A stretch of DNA of 40,798 nt from Bigelowiella natans CCMP2755 (lineage: Eukaryota; Cercozoa; Chlorarachniophyceae): NCBI GenBank assembly GCA_000320545.1, contig ADNK01001788.1, forward strand, positions 5,001 through 45,798. The letters are read 5' to 3'. This document shows positions 31,358 through 40,798 of this stretch, one piece after another. How positions within the stretch are numbered: the first letter of the stretch is position 1; the number at the start of each line of letters is the position of its first letter. Below the pieces are notes generated by a model. That model was not told the origin of the DNA. It saw nothing but the letters and a program-made list of their open reading frames with translations, and did no database searches. A program made the translations under genes and the position numbers.

Positions 31358-31620
31358 CTTGTAACAGGTGGATGGGGGCGACGGGATGGACGTGTCTGGC
31401 ACGCACCAGAAATTTTCAGATATCGGCCGGCTACTTCCGGACCATATCTTTTTGTCATTTACTACGGAACGACGCAACTTTCGCTCGCATTTCAGTTCTT
31501 TTCCCAGAGGTCTTTTCCACATCAGGAAGAATTACCTACAAAATTGTGTCTGAAACCGCGCTTGACGTGCTCTTCTCCAAGCATTAAATATCGAACATCA
31601 GAAACACCACATTCCGAACG
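31358..31620. promoter_or_regulatory. Shared head-to-head promoter region
   Basis: A 263-bp spacer between the start codon of the carboxylase gene (-) and the preferred start of the Acinus-like gene (+). No repeat element is present. If the Acinus-like protein starts at 31982 instead, the spacer is 624 bp. Confidence 0.4.
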
Positions 31621-34499
31621 ATGGATGACCAATCAGGCCGACTCACCAAGACCTCCAAAATGGAATCAATGGCGTTTTGTATTGAAAATTGGCGATGGGT
31701 GATAAATAAGGGTGGATTGAACGGCATTTATGATATCTGCATCTTATGTCTTAATTCTTAAAAATATACCATTTCCAGGAGAAATGGATTCTTCTCGGCA
31801 AAGCATATCACGCAAAGTCAGCGCGCCCCTCTAGAAGGAACCCGAGCTTCGAAGGGTAAGAAGCGTCAGGGGGGGGGGATTATCCGTGAATCTTTCCGCT
31901 ACGGATGTCGTGACTTTGGAGAGCTTGTCTATCGAAGTTGAAAACATTTTTTGGCTCAGAACTCTCCTCCGCGCCATCGTGATGACTCCTGACGACCAAC
32001 TCATCCCTTCGAAGCTGAAGGTGTAGCATAAGCGATAGTAGTAGTGGGACTCGAACGCAAATGAACCAAAATTTATATCGCTGAGATTTCTATGTTCATA
32101 CAGGTAGTTGAGCTGAGGAAGGAGCTTCAAGCTCGTAACCTTAACAAGAAAGGTGGCCTTCGTTTCTCATTCCATCTCTATGCCTCATCAAATCGACCAG
32201 TTCCCAAAATTATCCGTCATCTCAGGTCGCAAGGCAGAGCTCATCGCAAGACTGGACGAATACCTTGCTAAGAATCAATCCCAAGCGTCCCAAGGCGAAT
32301 CTGCATCAGCTTCGGCTGCAGTCCCACCATCAGCCGCCACAGCCTCAAGCTCCGAAATGCGCTCTGCACCGCCTCCTGCAGCCAAAGAGAAAGAAAAGGA
32401 AACCTCAGCAGCAGCAGCAACAACAACAACAACAACAACTAAGGTCGAATCTGAGGCCAAAAAGGAAACCCGTGGAGAGGAATCGGAGGCTGGAGCTACC
32501 ACCACCTCTGTTGACGACAGCAGCAACAACAACAAAGACAACGACGGGGATGGGCCGAAGGAGGTGGCCTCCCATATTTAGATTTAGACCAGAAGATATA
32601 TCTATGTATCTCCTGCATACATTCTGTTCAATTGAATAAAGTGAAAATCGCTTGGCTCTCTACTGTTAAACTCATCCTCTCCCCCACCTCCCGCTCCTCC
32701 TAAATGATGTGACAGGAGGCCGAGCCCGAGCTGCAGCCCACCCGGTCAACGAGTGTTTTAGACATGGTGGACGACGATGAAGAAGATATGGACGAAGATC
32801 TTCCAAAGAAGGAGGAGAAAAAAATCGAGCGAAATGGACCAGGTGATAGTGTTAGCAATTATAGATCTACTATGAATCTGCTAAATGGAAGTGGCGATAA
32901 ATGACAAAAGAGCGCGTCGATGCCGTCCATCTCTCCGTTACGCTCCCTTATTTCTTCTGGCCGAGGTACTGCGAAGCACATTGACGAATCGTGTTTTTTA
33001 CCTGCTGTTCATAGGGGACGACAAGAAGAAGGAGCGGGGGGTACCGGCAGCAGAGCAAGCGGTCGTAGCAGCCTCAAAACCACCTCCTCCCTCTAGATCG
33101 AAAGACATGGAAACCGAGAAGAGAAGGAGAAGCAGCATTAGTAGTAGTAGCAGCAAGAATGCTAGTAGACGAGCAGCACGGTCTTCGGATGAGAAGGAAC
33201 AAAGCCGTCCACCTGCGCGAAGAAGGGGGGGGAAAATCATCGCCAAGATTGCCGATTTCATCAACTCCAACTCTAGGCCAGGTAGGAGGCGAAGTGGGGG
33301 GGAGAGACAACAACGAGGAAGAATGGACGGCGGCGGAAGATATCTAAATGGAAAGCGGATGAGAGCCAGGGGGGACCGAGATGCAGCAGGCTACGACAGA
33401 AGAAGAGGGGAGGGGGAACGGAGCATTAAAAGACACAAGACTCGGATCACAATCAAATCTTCTTCGGTAAGATGGTGATAAACGCTAGTGATAACCGGGG
33501 AAGAAGAGGACATGTTTGCTTGGAGTGTTTGGATGTTAAATTATAGTGTGCGTTGTTGCGCCCTTCCTTTCTTCACAGGCACCTCCCCCAAAAGGCCGTT
33601 TCGAGAGTCTCTCGTTTAAGGACCTCGAAGAGGATGCCCGCAAACGTCGTCTCCAACCACCACCACCACTATCACCACCATCACCACCTTATATTATCCC
33701 CCACAGTCTCCTCCTCCTCCTCCTCTTCTTTATCGTCATCATTGTGGCTTTCACTTTAATGAACCCTGAAAAGGGCGTTTGTATCTGGGATATCCTTATG
33801 CAAATCCCCACTCTGCTATCGTTGTTACTCGCCTTCTTTCTTCGCCTTCTCCATCATCATAATCTCCTTGCTCTTCTTCTTCTTCTCCTCCTCCTTTGAA
33901 TAGGCGGGATTGTGGTAGTGGAAGAAGATGACGGAGAAAATGATGATCAAGAGATGCGCTTCTCAAATATCACAATCGAGATAGTGAATGACGGTACCGT
34001 TATTATTATTCCTATTACTGTTATTATGATTGCTATTATTGTTATTATTTATTATTGTTATTTATTTCCCCGACTCTTGCTGGTGCGTTATCATATACCA
34101 CGTGCCATGATCAATGCTCTTTGCTCATGCCGGGTGGGGTCTTCAATTTGTTTTGCTTTCCTCTCCAAACAACCGCGTTTATACAATTCTCTCAGCTGTA
34201 AACCCCGACGACGGCTCCAATAGTAAGGCCTCTGCTGCTGCTGCTTCTGGTGATAATACAGGGGGGAGCGGCGGTGCGGCTAGCGCTGGAAGTGCTCGTT
34301 CCCCGAGTCGTGCAATGAGGATCGATGGTTTTGTGAGACCTTTCCGTGTTTCAGATGTGCGGAAACTCCTAGAAAAGGTGAAAGTGAAGCATGCATGCTT
34401 TCTGTAGGAGGGTATAGGGAGAGTGATAGACAGCGATAAATAGCTTGGGTGGGTGGATGCCATTCCGCTTTCTTTGTCTCTTTGTGTGCCTGTGTGTGT

Positions 34500-34551
<52 letters not shown>

Positions 34552-35658
34552 CAAAGGAAATCCCGTGTCCTACAAACCATACCCTCATCCTCCGAAATAA
34601 CGAAGCCGATGACTATGCCTTCAAACGTCGTTTGTCTTGTTAAATGCTCGTTATATATCTCTTCCCTGCCACCACCACCACCATCATCATCATCATGGTC
34701 ACTTGCATGATCATCATCATCATCACTATCGGGCACATTATTGATATCCGGCATTATGCCCACCCACCACTGCGCGTCCTTCCCTCCTTCGACGTTGATT
34801 TCTCTCTTTCTCTCTCGTATCTCTCGTTTATCTCTCTCTCTCTCTTTTATTTTATCTCCTCCCAGCATGGAAATGTGGTCCATTTCTGGATGGACAAGAT
34901 CCGAACGCATTGCTACACAATATTTTCTTCCGAGGTGAGCTGCTCTGCGGCTGCTGCTGCTGCTGCTGCTGCTGTTATGTGCACTTGTGCGCCGTGTGAA
35001 TGGAGAATAGAAGCCGGATACGCGGCAGCGAGAGGGAGGAGGGAGGGGGGAAGATGCTAGTTCTCCTTGTTGTGTTGTTTTGCCATGACAATTTCTGTCG
35101 TTGGTTGATCAGGAGGAGGCAGCTCAATGCAAGGAAGCTCTCGACGGTTTGGTATGGTCTGAAGGCTCTGTAAAGACCCTCAAAGTGCTATTTGTAGCGG
35201 TTGATGAGGCGATTGATGCTGCAAGGCCAAAGGTCAGAAGTACTAACAACAAACCGTATTCACGACAACAACGACGACGTGGAAGTGGAAAAGAGTGAGG
35301 AGGAGGAGGACGAGGAGGAGGAGGAGGAGGAGGAGAGGATGCATTCCTCCTACTTTAGTTTATTGTCGTTGAGAGAGCGGACGATGCTGCCATCCCACAA
35401 AGAGAGATCTGCAGGATAATTGACACATAAGGACATTGCATACTGTTCAGTTACCGACGGCAAGGCGAAAACAAGCAACAAAGAGGGAGGAGGAGGAGGA
35501 GGACAGAGAGAAGAGAGAAAAGGTGTCCTTGAAGACCCTTGATGAGCTATTCAAGAGAACGACTACAAAGCCGCCACTGTACTGGCTGCCATTGACAGGT
35601 GGGTGGGTCCGACGATGTGAGCTGTCATCAGTCTTATGCGCTGTGTGTAATGTTTTAG

Positions 35659-35728
<70 letters not shown>

Positions 35729-35850
35729 CATATGTTGTCATCTATAATGTCCTCCGCATCATCTCAGACGAAGAAGTCGAAGAGCGGGAGAGAAAGGTCG
35801 CAGAGCGACGGGTGGATATTATGAATAGCCGTAACCGTATGCGGCGTTAA
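31621..35850 (+). CDS. Acinus-like SAP/RRM/RSB protein (ASAP complex)
   Basis: Exons: 31621-31698, 31779-31855, 31960-32020, 32104-32152, 32226-32563, 32716-32842, 33015-33466, 33579-33645 (or 33648), 33904-33993, 34196-34377, 34866-34934, 35113-35232, 35451-35598 and 35768-35850. The first two are phase-compatible but uncertain; an alternative ATG is at 31982. A SAP domain (SKLKVVELRKELQARN, then GRKAELIARLDEYL) is followed by a long Ala/Ser/acidic and Arg-rich disordered region. Next comes an RRM-like fold (RIDGFVRPFRVSDVRKLLEK, FWMDKIRTHCYTIFS) and an RSB motif (LKTLDELFKRTTTKPPLYW), which in Acinus binds RNPS1 and SAP18. The C-terminus is Arg/Glu-rich. The order and motifs match Acinus, a nuclear splicing and exon-junction cofactor. 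The protein is about 587 residues from 31982, or about 60 longer from 31621. The RS-dipeptide region is weak. Introns carry microsatellites. Confidence 0.9.
34508..34542. repeat. (GA)n in an Acinus-like gene intron
   Basis: A perfect GA run preceded by GTGTGT, in the 488-nt intron between the two RRM-encoding exons. Confidence 0.85.
35659..35725. repeat. (CA)n and (TA)n in the last Acinus-like intron
   Basis: A CA run (35659-35684) followed by a perfect TA run (about 35694-35724), between the RSB exon and the terminal exon. Confidence 0.85.
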
Positions 35851-36100
35851 TGAATCGACATCAAAACTGCTACCGAAGCACGCTCGATCCATGTGGAAGA
35901 ACAATTCTCGATTCTTTTACACATGCGCTCGCTGCTACTCTTCAGGCGCTTTGTAGCAAGTGGGCCATGCTGTGCAGGTTGCCAGCTGCATACGGTCGAT
36001 CACTGATGGCAATGCTGCTTTTGCACAATAGACGTGGCGTGTCCTTGCTTGTGTTTCATGCATTTTCGCCGCCTGGATTCTGAAAATTGGAGCATGCATG
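35851..36100. other. 3' flank of the Acinus-like gene
   Basis: Non-coding 250 bp between the stop codon and copy 5 of the dispersed element. No motif beyond the presumed 3' untranslated region. Confidence 0.5.
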
Positions 36101-36168
36101 TGAGACGGATGTATAATGAGGTGATTAAATATTTTCATGAGCAATGGTCATCCTAACGTAGCTATGTC
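36101..36168 (+). repeat. Dispersed spacer element, copy 5 (truncated)
   Basis: TGAGACGGATGTATAATGAG, GATTAAATATTTTCA, GCAATGGTCATCCTAACGTA and GCTATG match the first two thirds of the other copies. The GCGGCTAC and TGTTTGTTTC blocks are missing. It lies between the convergent Acinus-like and esterase genes. Confidence 0.8.
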
Positions 36169-37124
36169 TAGATCTAGAGATGTGCGCGCGCGTACGTGCA
36201 CGCAAATCTAGATCGAAATGCTAGCTAGCTAGAATGGCAGCAGCGCTTTGTGGACTTCTTTTGCTAGTTTGCGGCTGCGTGTTGACCCGGCTAGCAGCCG
36301 GCTTCATCAGCGTAAGGTTTTCACATAACGGAGAGAGCTAGCAGCTAGCTAGAGATTATTGTTGGCATTAGTTGTGTGCAAACAAATAATGACTGCACAT
36401 GCTATAATGCATAGATGCAACGACACGTCTAGACGTCGTGCATGCATGCATGTCTAGGCTAGATGTGCACTACAGTGCACGCATGCGAACATTCATCAAC
36501 TAGGAGCAGAGTGCTACGCTTGTTCGTTCCAAATGAACATGGCACCGCCAAGCTAGCAAGCTCGCGGTCTAGCGGTGTGATGTGACTGGTTGGCTGGCTA
36601 GCTGGGACGTTCTACTCACTCACAAGTAATGTGGTGCACACTGCACGTGCTATAGCTAGCAGCTAGCTAGCCTGAGTAGCTGGATGCACTACAGGCTACT
36701 GCATGTGCTAATGTGGCATGTGCAGTGCACACTGCTATTATCTGTGCATCGCATTGCCATGCATGATGGAACGCATGTGCGCGCACGAGGCTTCAAAGGG
36801 AAAACTCTGATCGACTCACTCGTCACAGCATATTCTTCACGCATTCTAGCTTTGCCATCTATTTGTTTCATTGTTATAGCGATCAAATTGGCTTCCGACA
36901 CAAAATGCATCGCTGTCGCTCTTTGTTGTTACACATGCAGCATCTTTCCAATGCAAACATGCGAACATCGGGTCTCCTTTTTGATGCCAGAAATCTGGAT
37001 CCATTCATCAAAGGTAGCTTGCATTGAGAAAATTTTGCATCGAACCCTTATCGAAGGTAGTTTGCAATGAAAGAATTTTGCACCGAACCCACACTGTACA
37101 TGCATTAATTATTCAACATGATGA
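36169..37124. other. Spacer with AGCT/CTAG tracts and a short duplication
   Basis: CTAGCTAGC, GCATGCATGCATG and TGTGCAC words dominate from about 36190 to 36680. At about 37012-37085 two related units (AAGGTAGCTTGCATTGAGAA, then AATTTTGCATCGAACCC, repeated with small changes) form a short tandem duplication. No gene is supported. Confidence 0.5.
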
Positions 37125-39236
37125 TCATGCAAGTAGGTGGGGAGGAACATCCTCATTTTCCCAGAACTCGCACATGCTGTCTTTTCCATAATTTTCTGCC
37201 ACCTCCAGCAACTAAGTAGAACATAATTAGTGCATGATGTTGCTGCCTCTAAGATGTGTGTGTGTGAGAGAGAGAGAGAGAGCGAGAGAGGGAGAGAGAG
37301 AGTCTTACATTTTTATGTTTACCTCGTCATCAGCATTCTCTCCTACACCCCATTTGCCATAACGTCTTCCAACTGCCTCATAAGCAACCAGCCCTCCTGG
37401 TCCTGCAGATAGTCGAAAGAAGTGGACAAACAAGGTAAGAATGGATAAATGTTGGTGATAGTGGGATGAAAATCATATACTCCATCAGATAAATCATGCG
37501 GGCTCAGAGAAGGGCCACTAAACAACTCGCTTTCCGATTATCTGGCTTGGCGCCGCAATTGTGCAGTGTTCCCATAGTAGTAGGCCTACCGCTCCTATAT
37601 GGTCTTTCTACGCAACTAATTCGATGCTGTTCTTCTCTCCCTTAGCACTGCATGATGATGATGATGATGATAATAATAATAATAACAATTGAGCATCATG
37701 ACGACCTGGCGGGGGAGATGCAAGGTTCTTTGAGGAGGAGGAGGAGAGGGCAGGAGACCCAGAATTCATGGCGAATTCAACAAACGTGTCCACAAGCTTT
37801 GCTGCAAGCCTCTGCTCGTAACTGATTTAGGGGCGCAGCAGGCAGCAAATCACAGCAGGCCCAAAAGCAACACAAAATCATTTCTTGCGCATTATGAAGA
37901 GCCTTGCACAGCGTTCGGCACCGTCGTTCATTTGTTGGATATTGATGTATGTTGGGACTGGTGGTTACGATTGACAGCTACTCTGTATTCTTCCCCTCCC
38001 CCCCTGCTCGAAAATAAAGAACATTTTCCCTGCTACGTGGCAAAAATACGACGAGGGGGGCAAGGGGGTGACCCACCTTGTGAAAGATACGCCGGGAACC
38101 TTTAATACAGCGGTGGCAGTAGTAACAGCAGCATGAAGTGAGAGATACCATCAACCCATAGTTTTATATAATTTGTGTGTTTATGCTATATTATGTAAGC
38201 GTGTGTGTGTGTGTATCATTTGTAACATATGAAATGTAGTATGCCAGCTTGCAACCATTTGACGGTCGCCATCAAAGTCTCTCCACTTCACGAGTGGATC
38301 TCTCCCTCTCTTTCTCCCCCCTTTACCCCCCCCCCCTCCCCCCTCCTCATTCTTCTTCTTCTTCCAAAACCACTCTACCCACCACATCCTGGGTTCCGAA
38401 GGCGTACACATTATCTCTAAAATATATAATAAATATTGAAAAAAACTATAAATTATACAAATGCATACAAGGAATGGAAGATGCACGCGCTCAAGGCGCA
38501 GGACAAACTCTCGCCGGTCACTGGCATTGGACAACAGCTCTTCCATTTCTCTACTTCTAATTCGTGCAATTGGACAGATGTCGGCCCTTTTTCGGTGGGT
38601 TGTTGCATAATACACCACCACCACCACCACCACCAACAACAACTCGAAGCATGGTCAAGCAGCAGCCCCATTGCGCCTCCTCCCATCCCCCAAATCATTA
38701 AAAACGCGGTAGCCACCACCACCACCACCATGAATGCATGAATGCATGCATGCTGCCTCCTCCTCTAATGGCCGGTGAAGGGCAAGAAGTACCCGGCATG
38801 GCAACAGGCGTTCCCAGCGGTGCAGATTTTCATCTTAGCATTCGTAGGATCCTGGTGATGGGGGTTGTTTGTGTGTGTGATCACGTCCTGCGACACGACG
38901 ATTCGATGTGGTGCGATGTGGTGCTATGGTGTGGTTGGCCTGTCTCAACAATCCAATGGTGTTTTGCTGTATCGAGTGTGTTGCTACTACCGCTTGGGGA
39001 GAGTTGCTGTGCATAAACTCATACACGTAAACATCGCTGCTGCTGCTGCTGCTGCTGCTTTCGTCGCCAGTGATCCGTGCCATAAACGATGATGGCTCTG
39101 AGGAGGAGGAGGAGGAGGAGGAGCACCTGCATTGTTTGGGTTGGGGGAACGAAGCTCAGTGCCGGCCTTGGTGGGCAGTTGATATTGATTTCCATCAACC
39201 GCTCAGAATAGTGGCTCATCATGTGTTTGTAATATG

Positions 39237-39278
<42 letters not shown>

Positions 39279-40050
39279 GTTGCAACATATTAACATTATG
39301 TCCTACTTCTTGCTCACGAAGGCATCAGCAAGCCTCTTCACGTAGCAGCGCATGAGGAGATCCGTGCTCCTGGCAAGTGGAAGATGGAGGGGGCGGGGGG
39401 GAGGGGGGGAGGTTGAAAAATATTGTTTCCGTGAATAGCAACCCATGTAAATACAAACCGGACGCTCCTTGAATCATACGGTGGTTGCGGCGGAGAAAGG
39501 CGAGAAATGTCCAACGATGCTGTGTGTATTATGTACTTCTTCTTACTACCAGCGCATTGTTCTTTGCTGGCCGTTCCCCATGGCTTTCGGGTAGATCTTC
39601 TTCACCGCATCTGACCAAAAGGGGAGGTGCAATTATGAGAGAACAACCCACCCCATCATCATTATCATCACCATCATCATCATCTGCTGCTGCTATAGGC
39701 ATAGCAGAAACAGTTGCGGGCAGAATAACAAGAGAAGGTTGGAGGGAACGAGCGCCGGAGATCTCATCAACGTGTATCTTATTGGCCGTCTGAGCGTTCT
39801 TCCGACTCTCTCTCTCTCTATAAAGCAGCAGCATCGTCAGCTGATTGACCTCGAAGAGTCTTGTTGCTGTCAAATTGCAGCTCGAGGAAGCCATCCAGCA
39901 TGAGTGCATCCAGCGGGCCACTCGTCGGTGCGGGGAGAAAGGCGTCTGTCTCGTTCTTCACTGACCCAATTATCACCTGATGGTTACAATGATAATGACG
40001 TGCGGAAGAAGAGAGAAGAGTGCAGATATAAATGTATATGAGGGAGGGAT

Positions 40051-40090
<40 letters not shown>

Positions 40091-40473
40091 TGGTAATAGC
40101 ACATCCTGATTCGAATAGTACATTCCCCCCCCCCCCCCTGCCCCCCTCTCTCTGTCTCTCTATCCATCAATGTTTCTCCCTCTGGCTCCTCCGTAAGCCC
40201 ATCATTAAACAGTAGCAATTACTGGCATTCGCGTGAAATTCCCCGCTCGGAGCAGCTTGAGAGGCTGGTCAGGGATGATTTCCTTGTCCACGGTCGGAAT
40301 CCATTGCAAGAAGTTTATCTGAGCGCCAAAGAACCACGGTGCGAGTCAAGAAGGCAGGGGAGAAAGCAACACTCGTTCGCCATTGTTTGTATTGCGCAGG
40401 CAAGGTGATTCACAAGGCCATGGCCAGCAGTGCACTCACCCCCTCTCCTGGAGTCCGGAGATGCTCGGCATAC
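37125..40473 (-). CDS. Type-B carboxylesterase, C-terminal part (5' end beyond window)
   Basis: Twelve exons on the minus strand join in phase to 293 residues: 40473-40440, 40318-40223, 39976-39850, 39610-39550, 39369-39318, 39201-39127, 38851-38793, 38550-38469, 38099-38077, 37821-37706, 37402-37323 and 37202-37125. Family landmarks in order are WIPTVDKEIIPDQPLKLL (the P-x-VDG-x-x-P region), VIIGSVKNETDAF (the N-x-x-E stretch), CCHAGEMEEL (the catalytic-His block, normally CHGAEL), VDTFVEFAMNSGSPA (the FA-x-x-G-x-P block) and CEFW at the end. The Ser-bearing nucleophile elbow lies upstream, outside the window. The family hydrolyses carboxylic esters, usually as secreted or ER proteins. One exon is only 23 nt and one donor (GTACTT) is weak, but removing either breaks the motif order. 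The first listed exon is the least certain. Confidence 0.85.
39243..39273. repeat. (TA)n in an esterase intron
   Basis: A perfect TA run in the intron before the exon starting at 39201. Confidence 0.85.
40050..40087. repeat. (GA)n in an esterase intron
   Basis: A perfect GA run. A poly-C/CT tract follows at about 40125-40160 in the same intron. Confidence 0.85.
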
Positions 40474-40798
40474 CTGAAGGAAGATCACGGGGGGGGGGGA
40501 GGGGGGCAAGTGGGCTGAGAAAATATATTGGGGTCCTTGAAGCTCTAAATGTGCAAGGAGCAATCACGTGCATACTCAATCTACCCCGGTCCCCAACTCC
40601 CACCATTTCTCGCGCCCCCCCCCCCCCCCCCCACCCACAGAAAGGTATTAAAAGGGTGCCCAAGGGGGGGTATATTACTCTGGAAAGAGCTCCCTATCCC
40701 CCCAAAATTTTGTTGAACGGGAAAAAAGATGAAAAAGACACTTCTATTCACCATTAACACCCCCGAAAAAGGATATATATATATATATATATTTATAT
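40474..40798. other. Right window edge, esterase intron or upstream exon region
   Basis: Contains poly-G (about 40490-40506) and poly-C (about 40615-40632) runs and a terminal (TA)n. No nucleophile-elbow motif (G-x-S-x-G with esterase context) was found on the minus strand, so the next coding exon is probably beyond the edge or hidden in poor sequence. Confidence 0.4.

Noticed and set aside
38265-38320. A minus-strand segment encoding KWRDFDGDRQMVASWH as an esterase exon
   Set aside because: It has no clean acceptor in a compatible phase, and the 23-nt exon at 38077-38099 connects the neighbouring exons exactly.
38181-38642. A 153-codon minus-strand frame in the esterase region
   Set aside because: Only the 82-nt part at 38469-38550 fits the esterase reading by phase; the rest is intron with microsatellite sequence.

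Overview
The window looks like nuclear DNA of a unicellular eukaryote, probably an alga or other protist. The genes have GT-AG introns, mitochondrial and secretory targeting sequences, and eukaryote-only families: an Acinus-type splicing factor, a PX-C2 membrane protein, a PB1-UBA protein and a mitochondrial 3-methylcrotonyl-CoA carboxylase. The lineage cannot be fixed from the sequence. A secondary-plastid alga such as a cryptophyte or stramenopile is a guess. I saw no rRNA, tRNA or CRISPR array. Exon structures were built by hand from splice sites, reading phase and family motifs.

Layout from left to right: a small Cys-rich protein (+, 5 exons); an AGCT-rich spacer; a PB1/coiled-coil/UBA protein (-); a PX-C2 protein with C-terminal membrane hairpins (+); a spacer; a Lys/Ser/acidic-rich protein (-, 5' end unresolved); a secreted coiled-coil protein with a Ser/Pro/Thr linker (+, single exon); a complete Ty3/Gypsy-type LTR retrotransposon (-, 12667-18382) with identical LTRs and a 4-bp target duplication; a 16-exon secreted purple acid phosphatase with a Cys-rich tail (+); the biotin-carrying alpha subunit of methylcrotonyl-CoA carboxylase (-, about 25 exons); an Acinus-like SAP/RRM/RSB protein (+); and the C-terminal part of a type-B carboxylesterase (-), whose 5' end lies beyond the right edge.

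Host genes are mostly arranged as head-to-head pairs with short shared promoters and tail-to-tail pairs with long spacers. A dispersed element of about 70-105 bp occurs five times, always on the + strand. There is one copy in each of the five spacers that lie downstream of an annotated + strand gene and none in the head-to-head spacers. This is the most unusual signal in the window. From about 19.6 kb rightwards, introns longer than about 120 nt are largely made of microsatellites, while short introns are not. One expected carboxylase exon is present only as a corrupted, G/C-homopolymer-rich stretch, which suggests sequence error or recent decay.

The genes do not form one pathway. They cover leucine breakdown (carboxylase), secretion (phosphatase, coiled-coil protein, esterase), membrane lipid recognition (PX-C2), possible selective autophagy or ubiquitin signalling (PB1-UBA) and mRNA processing (Acinus-like).
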